Shown piece after piece: positions 1 to 7,366 of a stretch of 12,106 bases of DNA. Positions within the stretch are counted from its first letter, which is position 1; each line of letters begins with the position of its first letter. The notes beneath the pieces were generated by a model, which ran no database searches, was not told the origin of the DNA, and saw only the letters and a list, made by a program, of their open reading frames with translations. The stretch is from positions 1 to 12,106 of the forward strand of contig JAEOTU010000036.1 of NCBI GenBank assembly GCA_016839665.1, given 5' to 3'. The translations under genes were made by a program, and so were the position numbers. This stretch comes from Candidatus Hodarchaeota archaeon. GTDB taxonomy: Archaea; Asgardarchaeota; Heimdallarchaeia; Hodarchaeales; Hodarchaeaceae.

Positions 1-613
1 CTTCTTTGACTAATCCCTGTTTTCGCATTTCTGTTGCTGCTGCAATTAGAACAGTATTTGCCTCCTCTTCTGCTCCAATTGTTTTTAGAAGTTCAGCTGC
101 TTCCATATACTTTTGATTGTTATATGCATGTCTTGCTAAGTTACGTATAGCTTGATCTCTGTCGTGAATGAGCGAGTGATTTCTATCAAGAATTTGAATT
201 GCTGCAGGGATAAATTCTAATCCACCAAAATCAATGTAGACTTTTGCAGCAGCGAAAGGTTTCCTAGCTAACACAAAAGCAGAAGCAGCAGCATGAGGAT
301 CATTCCTACTTATATTTGTACGGGCTAATTGAATAAATATTTTCTCAATCTGTCGGGGAGAGTATTTTCTCTCTAATTTTCGTAAAACTAGAACTTGTAA
401 GGCTTCAGGTGTTCGCAAAACCATATTAGCCGTTTGTTCAAGCGAAATACGAGCATAATAGTCAAAAGCGTCAAGAAATTTCCCTTGTTGTTCTAATTCA
501 CGCGCTCTTCGAGCGTTTTTATCAGAACTTTTGCGGGTGGCGAAAAAAATTATCAAAATTATGATAAAGAAAAGGGCTATTAGAACAATACTTTCGCCAT
601 TCATACCTATCAT
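1..613 (-). CDS. Membrane-anchored alpha-helical repeat (TPR-like) protein, C-terminus beyond window
   Basis: The minus strand is open from an ATG at 613 to the left edge, giving about 204 residues with no stop, so the gene is cut by the window boundary. A second in-frame ATG at 604 is an equally possible start; neither has a strong ribosome binding site. After 6-8 residues comes one hydrophobic segment (SIVLIALFFIIILIIFF), followed at once by a basic stretch (RKSSDKNARR). By the positive-inside rule this suggests a signal anchor with the rest in the cytoplasm. The remainder is helix-rich and alanine-rich, with TPR-like helical pairs such as LEQQGKFLDAFDYYARI, HAAASAFVLARKPFAAAKVY and YNNQKYMEAAELLKTIGAEE. 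This looks like an alpha-solenoid protein-interaction scaffold at the membrane. No catalytic motif is visible and I do not recognise a specific family. The gene is separated from its upstream neighbour by more than 800 bases and has its own TATA-like element. Confidence 0.75.
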   Translation of the reverse strand, partial: MIGMNGESIVLIALFFIIILIIFFATRKSSDKNARRARELEQQGKFLDAFDYYARISLEQTANMVLRTPEALQVLVLRKLERKYSPRQIEKIFIQLARTNISRNDPHAAASAFVLARKPFAAAKVYIDFGGLEFIPAAIQILDRNHSLIHDRDQAIRNLARHAYNNQKYMEAAELLKTIGAEEEANTVLIAAATEMRKQGLVKE

Positions 614-640
614 CCAAAGAGTTAGAAATTGGAGTAGATT

Positions 641-653
641 AATTTTTAAATAT
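641..653 (-). promoter_or_regulatory. TATA-box-like promoter element for the membrane-anchored repeat protein
   Basis: On the minus strand this reads ATATTTAAAAATT, a good archaeal TATA-like sequence. It lies about 30-40 bases upstream of the candidate starts at 613 and 604, which would give a very short leader. That fits archaeal promoter geometry and the weak Shine-Dalgarno. The call rests on sequence and spacing only, in an AT-rich background. Confidence 0.4.
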
Positions 654-1088
654 TATCAGTAAGATATTTTATATTTGCTACCGTTACAGATGTGTCTTGT
701 ATATAGCTTTCGTTTTCGGAATCTATAACTACTTGATGAGGATGGTTGTAGATTTTAAATCATGGAGAATTGTTCTTTTAACCACTATCTGCTTGATGTC
801 TTACCTTTTCTGCAGAAAAAATTGTAAATAATCCTTTTTTTCCGAAAAAGTACTAAGATTGTATGAATTGAATCAGGCTTAATTATGTTCAAAAAACAGG
901 ATTAAACACATGAGTAACACCCGTCCTAACTCATTTGGGGCACATCGATGTCGACCTTAGGAAAATTCGAAATTACCGACAAAAGTCAGACATTTGTGAA
1001 TAATGCATTTTATCGGATGGATACGTTGGGGATAATATCCTACTATTAATACTCATCTGATAACCTTTTTCTTGTCCATTCATTGACT

Positions 1089-1111
1089 AAAAATCACATA
1101 ATAAAATGTGA
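1089..1111 (-). terminator. Weak hairpin plus T-run, possible terminator for the minus-strand operon
   Basis: On the minus strand, TCACAT and ATGTGA form a 6-bp inverted repeat with a 6-base loop, followed directly by five T residues. It lies about 345 bases beyond the tmcA stop. The stem is short and AT-rich, and archaeal termination depends mainly on T tracts, so this is only a weak candidate. Two T5 tracts nearer to tmcA (around 1360-1386) are alternatives. Confidence 0.2.
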
Positions 1112-1455
1112 AAGGAGTAGATTCTCATTTCAAATTGGCAATCATTCTTTAATCAGCTTTCCAAGCCTATCAATAGTAATGATTCTTCAACGATTTCTAA
1201 TAAGATATGTCATTGTAATAGAGGAACTCTAGTGCTTTTTGGGAACAGTTCGTATCACCCTCAAGGTGAGTGTTCACTGAGTTCAGTTTGTTGTTCCATC
1301 CAAATAGATAAGCATCGTGCATTTAATTTTAATAATAACGACTCGATTTTAAGCAAGCCAAAAATCTCCTCATCAGAAAAATCCAACTCTAGTCTCTTTT
1401 CACTGGACGAATTTCTTAACAGATAATTAAGAATAATTTTGTTAAAGCAATCATG

Positions 1456-3705
1456 CTAGAAGTCTTCTGGTTCGTTGTTAACAAAATTTTGAGCTATTTT
1501 TGCAACTGCTTTCTCTAACAAAGCGTTTGCTGCTTTCCAATTCAAACCTGTCCTACCTAGGGTTTGACCCCATGTTCTTCCTTGTAAAACACGTGAAATT
1601 AACAAAAACTCTTGACTGGCACTTAGCTTGATTGTTGTTGGTGAAACAAAATAGGCTATAGCTAATTCGTTTATTACGTCAACAGCGAGTAAGAAGTTTA
1701 GATTTCCCTTCAAATAATTCTTTAGGCGAATTACACCGCTTGAAGTTATCCTAACTTTATAATTAGAGAGAGAACTGCAACTTTTTAGAATCTGAGAAGT
1801 TAACTCGGGTGACATTGAGTGTAATGATTGTTTAAGTAAAGCAATGAATTGTAAAAGAAAATCAGCAGACACAGGATTGATAATACTAGCAGCTGAATGT
1901 GAGATTGGACGTATTAAGACTATATTCCACTCACCTGTCTCTGCAGTCTTTATTGGCCGAATGTGTACTGGTTTAAAACCAAATTTCCTCCAAAACTTCA
2001 TTAATTTGACCGTAGCACCGTAACTAACCCCAACCCAATCATAAGTAGAGAAAATCGGATTTTGCAGCTCCAATGCTAAACGACCATAACCTCTGTTTAA
2101 AAGACTCGGATGAGTGGCAATTCTGATAAAACGCAGACCACGCAATTTCGCAAAATCCTCAGAAAAATGGCGGATAGCAATATTGGGTATAAGATTTCCT
2201 TTTAAAAATTCACCAGAAGTTACTCTTAAAATTGCTTGATCGGACATCTCCCCTTCTCTAGCTAGTTGATTGGACACTAATAAAAGTTTATTATTTTGGT
2301 TATCATTACCATAAACTCCAACCAAAAAATGCTTCCCAGAATCTGCTAACAATAAAAGATCATTAGGTTGGTTTCGGTAATGAGCATAGACCAGAAGTCC
2401 AAATAATTGTTTCAGATATGGTAATCCTTCTTCTGAAAACAGAAATTGAGGATCTTTCCACTCTTGGAGTATGATTGAATCTTTAATGAGCGTCTGGTGT
2501 TTGATCATAGGAGGTTCTAATTCAACGTCCAGAAAAAAAGAATCGTTCAACAACTGTTCTATCAAATCAGATTGGATAAATCTAATTGGTTGAGCTAGAG
2601 AGAATTCTTGATAATGAATCAATTTCTGGCTTTTTAAATACCTAAGAAATTTGAACTGAAAGCTTTTTCCAGCTCCTTCATATCCATGAATTGTTGAAAC
2701 AAAGATTTTTTTTGCATTAGTATTTAGGACTTTCTTTAAAATCTCTACAGGAATTGCAGCTGCTTCATCAAAAACAAATATGTCAGTCTTCAAGCTTATA
2801 TCAATTTCACTTGGCCAAAAATAAGAAACCCTAGCTCTTGAAGAAGTACGAATCTCTGATGTCCAGTCCTCTTGCTTTCTTACTTGATATTTTACATTCC
2901 TTGAGGATAAGCCTTTCATTAGGAAATCAAATAATGTCTGAATGTTTGCAGGATGAGGAGACGAAATTATTACTTTTCTTATGCTTTTCTTTGAGAGTAC
3001 GTGTGCTATGCTTAACCCAACAGATGCAGATTTACCTCTTCCTCTGTTTGCCACTAAAATGGAACAACTATCAGGATGTTTAGAGTCCAAGAGCGTAGTC
3101 ACGAGGTTTTCAATTGTCTTTTTTTGATCTTCAGTAACGGAAATACTATTAACTTTGGTTGATAAATTGATGTCATAGGGCATGGGATTAAAACTTGTTA
3201 TGACTTCTGAGGAGTTTATACTATCTGTTCTACATTGAGGATTAATAATGAGATTTTTCAGAAACCAGTTCAATAGGATTGAGCTCGAATCGTTTGGAAT
3301 TGATTCATTTTCTTGCAGGAGATTCTTCCTATTCACCGAATATCCCCATTCTGGAACGGGAAGCCCAAGTATAAAGATTGAACCACCCCCACGAACTGTT
3401 TCAAATAAAATACTTATTTTATTTGGAGTAAAATCTTCTCTGAGATCAACAAAAAGAATGTCAACACTTTTTCCTAAGATGGTGGGAATTTCATCAAACC
3501 TAATCGTCTTAATTTTATTAAAAGATGATAATAAATTAAAATTTTTAAAAAGATGAGGATCATCGGCTACAATTAATCCAGTCAGACTACATTTCTTTGA
3601 TTCAATACAATGATTAAGAAAGTCAGAAAAAACATCTATAGCTTCTTTTTCGATTCGAAAAAGAAAAAGATTTCTTTGGTAACTCTGAACATGTCTCTGA
3701 GACAG
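1456..3705 (-). CDS. tmcA: tRNA(Met) cytidine acetyltransferase TmcA (N-terminus upstream of any standard start)
   Basis: TmcA acetylates the wobble cytidine of elongator tRNA(Met) (ac4C34) using acetyl-CoA and ATP; the eukaryotic relative is NAT10. From a CTG at 3705 the protein is 749 residues. An N-terminal TmcA_N-type domain (about 12-120) contains LIVADDPHLF, VDILFVDLRE and VRGGGSIFILGLP. The RNA-helicase-like ATPase follows, with Walker A NRGRGKS (about 220-226), Walker B VFDEAAAIP (about 311-319) and HGYEGAGKSF (about 340-349). The GNAT domain has the acetyl-CoA loop RIATHPSLLNRGYGR (about 528-542) and SYGATVKLMKFWRKFGF (about 561-577). The first ATG/GTG/TTG in frame is a GTG at 3336, which would delete the whole N-terminal domain. 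Upstream the frame stays open to a TAA at 3708. A GGTGAT ribosome binding site at 3716-3711 lies 5 bases before CTG 3705. The alternative is ATG 3712 plus a one-base indel in the T5 tracts near 3658-3668. It is the last gene of the hsp20 cluster. Confidence 0.9.
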   Translation of the reverse strand: MSQRHVQSYQRNLFLFRIEKEAIDVFSDFLNHCIESKKCSLTGLIVADDPHLFKNFNLLSSFNKIKTIRFDEIPTILGKSVDILFVDLREDFTPNKISILFETVRGGGSIFILGLPVPEWGYSVNRKNLLQENESIPNDSSSILLNWFLKNLIINPQCRTDSINSSEVITSFNPMPYDINLSTKVNSISVTEDQKKTIENLVTTLLDSKHPDSCSILVANRGRGKSASVGLSIAHVLSKKSIRKVIISSPHPANIQTLFDFLMKGLSSRNVKYQVRKQEDWTSEIRTSSRARVSYFWPSEIDISLKTDIFVFDEAAAIPVEILKKVLNTNAKKIFVSTIHGYEGAGKSFQFKFLRYLKSQKLIHYQEFSLAQPIRFIQSDLIEQLLNDSFFLDVELEPPMIKHQTLIKDSIILQEWKDPQFLFSEEGLPYLKQLFGLLVYAHYRNQPNDLLLLADSGKHFLVGVYGNDNQNNKLLLVSNQLAREGEMSDQAILRVTSGEFLKGNLIPNIAIRHFSEDFAKLRGLRFIRIATHPSLLNRGYGRLALELQNPIFSTYDWVGVSYGATVKLMKFWRKFGFKPVHIRPIKTAETGEWNIVLIRPISHSAASIINPVSADFLLQFIALLKQSLHSMSPELTSQILKSCSSLSNYKVRITSSGVIRLKNYLKGNLNFLLAVDVINELAIAYFVSPTTIKLSASQEFLLISRVLQGRTWGQTLGRTGLNWKAANALLEKAVAKIAQNFVNNEPEDF
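3643..3665 (-). repeat. Perfect 10-bp stem, 3-base loop hairpin inside the 5' end of tmcA
   Basis: On the plus strand the arms are TTCTTTTTCG and CGAAAAAGAA around the loop ATT. The stem is fully complementary. It falls at about codons 14-21 of tmcA counted from CTG 3705, over the two T5 tracts where a frame change could occur. A T6 tract follows about 10 bases downstream on the minus strand (3632-3627). It could be an attenuator, a start-selection or frameshift-modulating structure, or chance in AT-rich coding DNA. Confidence 0.45.
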
Positions 3706-3710
3706 TTACC

Positions 3711-3716
3711 ATCACC
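3711..3716 (-). promoter_or_regulatory. Ribosome binding site deciding the tmcA start
   Basis: GGTGAT on the minus strand matches the 3' part of the archaeal anti-Shine-Dalgarno complement (AGGAGGTGAT). It overlaps the out-of-frame ATG at 3712, so it cannot serve that ATG. It is correctly spaced for initiation at CTG 3705. A near-identical AGGTGAT precedes the TTG start at 9836. Confidence 0.5.
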
Positions 3717-3724
3717 CTTTTCCG

Positions 3725-4288
3725 CTACTCTATTTGTATTTTTTTGGCCCTTTTCTTTACACTCTCGAGGATCTCGTTACAGACTTGAAGGGCCATTTCA
3801 TGTTCTTTTTTGATAACTTCAACTTCGGAGATGATCTTTCTTTGTTCTGAATGAGATATCCTGTCATCAAGACGCTTCTTAATTGTATTTAGTCTGGGAA
3901 AACTACTACAAGGAAAAAATTTCCCTGGTTTTGGTAAATCGTCTCCTGTTCTACCAATCAGCTCTGCAACATCAGGAAATAATGTGTAATATAGTCTTGG
4001 TCTCCCTCTACCTGATCCTGGACGTTCTTTGCCGATAATCAAATTATGTTTCTTCAATACTTCTAAGTGCCTAATAATAGATTGGGGATGATCATCTAGA
4101 TTTCTTACCAGCTCATTCACAAATCCTTCACCCTTGGCCAATTCGGATAGCATGCGTCTTCGTGTTGGATTCGCTAATAAATGGAGGATTTCATCGATTT
4201 CTTTCGTAGCAGAGATATTTTTATTCTCAATTTGGTAAGACAAGATTTTCAGGATTAATTCAATATCGTTTAAAGGATCTCGATTCAA
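3725..4288 (-). CDS. ArsR-type winged-helix regulator, resembles the archaeal heat-shock repressor Phr
   Basis: A 187-residue DNA-binding protein. Residues about 30-105 form an ArsR-type winged helix: LLANPTRRRMLSELAKGEG, then the recognition helix SIIRHLEVLKKHNLI, then a wing with GRGRPRLYY (93-101). The NPTRRRML and GRGRPRxYY signatures and the helical, charged C-terminal half (about 134-187) resemble Pyrococcus Phr, a homodimeric heat-shock repressor. Phr is known to repress genes for Hsp20, an AAA+ ATPase and itself; here those two target classes lie upstream in the same operon. There is no ArsR-type metal-binding cysteine cluster; the few cysteines (C127, C170) are scattered. The start is TTG at 4288, supported by AGGAGG at 4302-4297 with 8 bases spacing; the next in-frame Met is residue 46, inside the winged helix. 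The gene is probably translationally coupled to the PAC2 gene, whose stop overlaps this ribosome binding site. The Phr role is inference from resemblance and context. Confidence 0.85.
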   Translation of the reverse strand: MNRDPLNDIELILKILSYQIENKNISATKEIDEILHLLANPTRRRMLSELAKGEGFVNELVRNLDDHPQSIIRHLEVLKKHNLIIGKERPGSGRGRPRLYYTLFPDVAELIGRTGDDLPKPGKFFPCSSFPRLNTIKKRLDDRISHSEQRKIISEVEVIKKEHEMALQVCNEILESVKKRAKKIQIE

Positions 4289-4296
4289 ACAGTTTT

Positions 4297-4302
4297 CCTC
4301 CT
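4297..4302 (-). promoter_or_regulatory. Shine-Dalgarno AGGAGG supporting a TTG start, overlapping the PAC2 stop
   Basis: AGGAGG on the minus strand lies 8 bases before the TTG at 4288 and overlaps the last two bases of the preceding TAG stop (4303-4301). This supports the TTG start and suggests coupled translation of the two genes. Confidence 0.75.
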
Positions 4303-5110
4303 AAATGTAATATCGCGGATCAGAGACAGATTCTTGACTCTTAATTTCAGATTCTTCATGCGATTGCAAACGTGATTGGGAAAACTCTTGTGATTTTCCC
4401 TCTAATTCTTTAAAATTTCCCTCTATTGCCCATTCTTGTGCTAAAACCTTCATTAACTCAAGGGATGAAATTGGATCATAGTCAGAAAAAGCGTCAACGA
4501 CAATAATTTCAACCGGAATACTCTCATTATAACTCCAATAAGTCAAGAAGGAACTAGCAATTTGACCCATTAAGGTGAAATCAGCTGATTTTTTATTCTG
4601 CACCTTGAATTGAAATTCTGAAGCAGAAATTCTATGGACTTGAGGTTGATTATCAATTCGACGTTTATTGTTATATACTCCATCTATCAGAAGTATCTTT
4701 GAAACTTTATTTTTTCTATAAAACCTGTACAACTCCTCGGCCAACCTGTAACTAATCACGTCAGGAATAGCAAAGCTGCTTGTTGTTATAATGACATTTT
4801 GAAACCCTATCTTTGATTGTAGAAGGGTAATTGGGAGCAAAATTTCTCCGGAAAACAGTTGAATCATTTCATTGAAGTAGCTGGAAAAGAAACCAGCAAG
4901 TTTTATCTTCTGTTTACTTAATTTCTGTAACTCTCTTGCGATTAACGTGCCAACAGATCCATAATACCCAAGTATTTCGACAGCAATAGTTTCCTCAAGA
5001 AACTCAGGATTAACCTGTCCAATGAGCTTTAGATCTTCTTCTTCTGCTTTTTCAAGCCAATCCTCTATTTCTTCAGTCAACTCTTCTAGATACACTGGCA
5101 AACTTCCCAA
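4301..5110 (-). CDS. PAC2-family proteasome assembly chaperone homologue with C-terminal HbYX-type tail
   Basis: A 269-residue PAC2-family protein, the family of the eukaryotic proteasome assembly chaperone PAC2 and archaeal PbaA/PbaB. The core (about 41-228) has the expected alternating strands and glycines: AVEILGYYGSVGTLIAREL, LAGFFSSYFNEMIQLF, VIITTSSFAIPDVISYRLAEELYRF, KILLIDGVY, and VEIIVVDAFSDYDPISSLELMKVL. A charged helical extension (about 9-30) precedes the core. A polar, flexible-looking tail (about 231-263) ends in Asp-Pro-Arg-Tyr-Tyr-Ile. This is a hydrophobic-Tyr-X ending of the kind used by proteasome activators to dock into the 20S alpha ring, and it is reported for PbaB. The start is uncertain: TTG 5110 follows only a weak GAG, while a GTG at 5095 follows GGGAAG. 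The gene sits 25 bases after cdc48, which suggests an adaptor or activator linking Cdc48 to the proteasome. That role is inference; the family call is firm. Confidence 0.85.
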   Translation of the reverse strand: MGSLPVYLEELTEEIEDWLEKAEEEDLKLIGQVNPEFLEETIAVEILGYYGSVGTLIARELQKLSKQKIKLAGFFSSYFNEMIQLFSGEILLPITLLQSKIGFQNVIITTSSFAIPDVISYRLAEELYRFYRKNKVSKILLIDGVYNNKRRIDNQPQVHRISASEFQFKVQNKKSADFTLMGQIASSFLTYWSYNESIPVEIIVVDAFSDYDPISSLELMKVLAQEWAIEGNFKELEGKSQEFSQSRLQSHEESEIKSQESVSDPRYYI

Positions 5111-5135
5111 TTTATTCTCATTCTATGACAATAAC

Positions 5136-7328
5136 TCAACTTTTTTTGTTTGTTGTTTGAAAATGATTAAGAGCCTCAATCATTTCAGATAATTTGATTT
5201 CAGGTTTGTTACTTTCGAAGAACTTGGTTCTTTTATCAGGTTCAATATTGTCAAGACTTTTTTGATGACTTGAAATGAATCGATTGATTGATAAGAAAGA
5301 AGCCCGATTAATCAATCCTTTTAAATCAGCTCCGCTAAACCCATCTGTTCTTTCTGCAATATCAGCTAGAGAGATCTCAGAGGACAACGGTTTATTCCTA
5401 GTCTGAATGCTTAATATCTCCTCTCGAGCTTTTTCATCAGGTAGTTGAAGTTCGATAACTCGTTCAAATCTACCAGGTCTTAATAAGGCTGGGTCAAGGA
5501 TATCAGGACGATTAGAAGCAGCAATGACAATGACTTCAACTAATTCTTCTAATCCGTCCATTTCAGTCAAAAATGTGGTAACAATACGATCTGAAACTCC
5601 AACATTTGGAACACCGACACTTCTTGAAGGAACTAAGGCATCTATTTCATCAAAAAAGACAATACACGGAGCACTCATACGAGCTTTACGAAATGTTTCC
5701 TGAATTGCTCTTTCACTCTCTCCAACCCATTTGGAATGAATTTCAGATCCCTTAACAGAGATAAAATTTCTCTGGGATTCACTTGCTATAGCTCGAACCA
5801 GTAAAGTTTTCCCAGAACCAGGAGGACCAGTCAATAAAATTCCCCGTGGAATCTCTTGATCCATATAATTAAAGAGTGTTGGATACTTAACTGGCCATTC
5901 AATGATCTCTTTAAGTTCATGCTTAATTTTATCCAACCCTCCAACTTCATCCCATGTTACTGCAGGGATTTCAACAAAGACTTCTCGTAATGCACTGGGT
6001 TTAATCTCTGAAAGAACAACATTGAAATCTTCTGGTTGTACAGAGATTTGATTAATAATATCTAAAGGGATTTCTTCACCCCAAACAATTTTAGGAAATA
6101 CCCGTCTAATTGCACGCATTGCTGCTTCTTTCGTGAGTGACGATAAATCAGCTCCAACAAAACCGTGAGTTCGCATTGCGAGGTCTTCTAATTCAACTGT
6201 CTCAGTTAAAGGCATAGAACGTGTGTGGATCTCTAAAATGGACAATCGTCCTTTTTGATCGGGAACACCAATCTCAATTTCGCGATCAAAACGACCAGGC
6301 CGACGTAATGCTGGATCAATCGCATTCGGGCGGTTTGTAGCGCCCATAACGATTACTTCTCCACGACCTTCTAATCCGTCCATGAGAGCCAGCATTTGTG
6401 AAACTACTCTTCGTTCAACCTCTCCCGAATCTTTTTGATCACGTTTTGGTGCTATACTATCAATCTCGTCAATAAATAAAATACTTGGTGCATTCTCTTC
6501 AGCTTCTTTGAAAATCTCACGAATCTTTTGTTCACTTTCCCCATAGAATTTTGACATTATTTCAGGGCCAGAAACGTCGATAAAGTGTGATTCGGTCTCA
6601 CTTGCTACGGCTTTTGCTAACAGAGTTTTTCCAGTACCAGGAGGACCATAAAGAAGTACTCCCTTCGGTGGTTCAACTCCCAAACGCTCAAATAATTCAG
6701 GATATCTCATTGGAAGTTCAACCATCTCCCTTACTCGTTGAATGGTTTCATCCAACCCACCGATGTCTTCATAAGCAATTTTAGGAATGTATTTATATTC
6801 GGTGACTGTTTCCTGAGAAGAAACTGTTGAAGATTTCAATTCAATGATAGTATTCTCATTTACAATAGCAGATTCTTGGTCTGGAAGTAGCTCCACAACT
6901 CGATATTCAAAACGCTGACCTCTTGCTTCAAAGCGAACTGTATCTTTAAGAGAAATGGGTCTTCCCTGAAAATATTCGTGAAATCTTTCTTCACCACCTT
7001 TCACGACATTTTTTGTTGTAGGGGCGAATACAACCTTTTCTACTGTGTCTATTTTTGCTTTTCGAACAGTAACTACCTCATCTAAACGAACACCAGCATT
7101 TATTCTTGTTGTTTGATCAATTGAGATTGTTTTTTTCCCTTCATCTATTTTTTCAGCAGGCCAAACGACAGCATTTGTTCGATTACCAGGTGATCCTTCA
7201 ATCTCTATTATATCCCCTGCCATTAATTCCAATGATTTCATATTTTTTTTGGAAATCCTTGCTCTGCCACGACCTACGTCACGATATTTAGCTTCGATGA
7301 CTTTTAAACGGATTTCTGATGTTTTCAT
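5136..7328 (-). CDS. cdc48: Cdc48/VAT-type AAA+ ATPase (unfoldase/segregase)
   Basis: A 730-residue archaeal homologue of Cdc48/p97, a hexameric cytosolic unfoldase that feeds the proteasome. The N-terminal Cdc48_N double-psi barrel and second N subdomain span about 1-175 ([31 protein letters not shown]). D1 has Walker A GPPGTGKT (228-235), Walker B ILFIDEID (283-290), the sensor ATNRP (330-334), RRPGRFDRE (342-350) and the pore loop KFYGE (260-264). D2 has GPPGSGKT (501-508), IVFFDEID (556-563), ASNRP (604-608), RPGRFER (617-623) and the pore loop KWVGE (533-537). Both ATPase sites look intact and the length is normal. The C-terminus ([10 protein letters not shown]) lacks a hydrophobic-Tyr-X proteasome-docking motif, whereas the downstream PAC2 protein has one. 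The ATG at 7328 follows AGGAG by 12 bases. It is the second gene of the cluster, 38 bases after hsp20, consistent with joint stress control. Confidence 0.97.
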   Translation of the reverse strand: MKTSEIRLKVIEAKYRDVGRGRARISKKNMKSLELMAGDIIEIEGSPGNRTNAVVWPAEKIDEGKKTISIDQTTRINAGVRLDEVVTVRKAKIDTVEKVVFAPTTKNVVKGGEERFHEYFQGRPISLKDTVRFEARGQRFEYRVVELLPDQESAIVNENTIIELKSSTVSSQETVTEYKYIPKIAYEDIGGLDETIQRVREMVELPMRYPELFERLGVEPPKGVLLYGPPGTGKTLLAKAVASETESHFIDVSGPEIMSKFYGESEQKIREIFKEAEENAPSILFIDEIDSIAPKRDQKDSGEVERRVVSQMLALMDGLEGRGEVIVMGATNRPNAIDPALRRPGRFDREIEIGVPDQKGRLSILEIHTRSMPLTETVELEDLAMRTHGFVGADLSSLTKEAAMRAIRRVFPKIVWGEEIPLDIINQISVQPEDFNVVLSEIKPSALREVFVEIPAVTWDEVGGLDKIKHELKEIIEWPVKYPTLFNYMDQEIPRGILLTGPPGSGKTLLVRAIASESQRNFISVKGSEIHSKWVGESERAIQETFRKARMSAPCIVFFDEIDALVPSRSVGVPNVGVSDRIVTTFLTEMDGLEELVEVIVIAASNRPDILDPALLRPGRFERVIELQLPDEKAREEILSIQTRNKPLSSEISLADIAERTDGFSGADLKGLINRASFLSINRFISSHQKSLDNIEPDKRTKFFESNKPEIKLSEMIEALNHFQTTNKKS

Positions 7329-7340
7329 TAAGATTCGGAT

Positions 7341-7345
7341 CTCCT
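7341..7345 (-). promoter_or_regulatory. Shine-Dalgarno of cdc48
   Basis: AGGAG on the minus strand lies 12 bases before the ATG at 7328. The spacing is slightly long, but this is the only good match and it supports this start. Confidence 0.6.
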
Positions 7346-7366
7346 AGCAAAGAGTTATTTTCCTGA

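Larger units (their letters stand above)
614..1455. other. Long intergenic region without a convincing gene
   Basis: These 840 bases lie downstream of tmcA and upstream of the left-edge gene. I read both strands and found no tRNA, rRNA, insertion sequence or recognisable protein. A TATA-like element sits at 641-653. A short inverted repeat followed by a T run on the minus strand sits near 1089-1111. The stretch 1264-1455 on the minus strand stays open in the tmcA frame after its TAG stop (64 codons). An overlapping 64-codon plus-strand ORF (1232-1426, GTG start after a weak GAGG) has a composition that does not look like a protein. The region may hold decayed coding sequence or an unrecognised non-coding RNA, but nothing seen proves either. 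Confidence 0.5.

Noticed and set aside
734..739. TGATGA, resembling a C box of a C/D guide RNA
   Set aside because: No CTGA D box at a suitable distance and no terminal stem were seen.
942..951. 10-bp palindrome ACATCGATGT
   Set aside because: This length is expected by chance in 12 kb, and it sits far from any promoter I can place.
1232..1426. Plus-strand 64-residue ORF starting at GTG after a weak GAGG
   Set aside because: It is rich in Ser and Asn with no motif, is antisense to an equally open minus-strand frame, and has no neighbour on its strand. Not supported as a gene.
1456..1458. TAG at the end of tmcA as a pyrrolysine codon
   Set aside because: TAG ends at least three other genes here in normal positions, tmcA already has its full set of domains, and no pyrrolysine gene is visible.
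3610..3813. Plus-strand ORF across the tmcA start and the end of the regulator gene
   Set aside because: It is low-complexity Lys/Phe/Ser sequence, antisense to recognised coding DNA, with no supporting signal.
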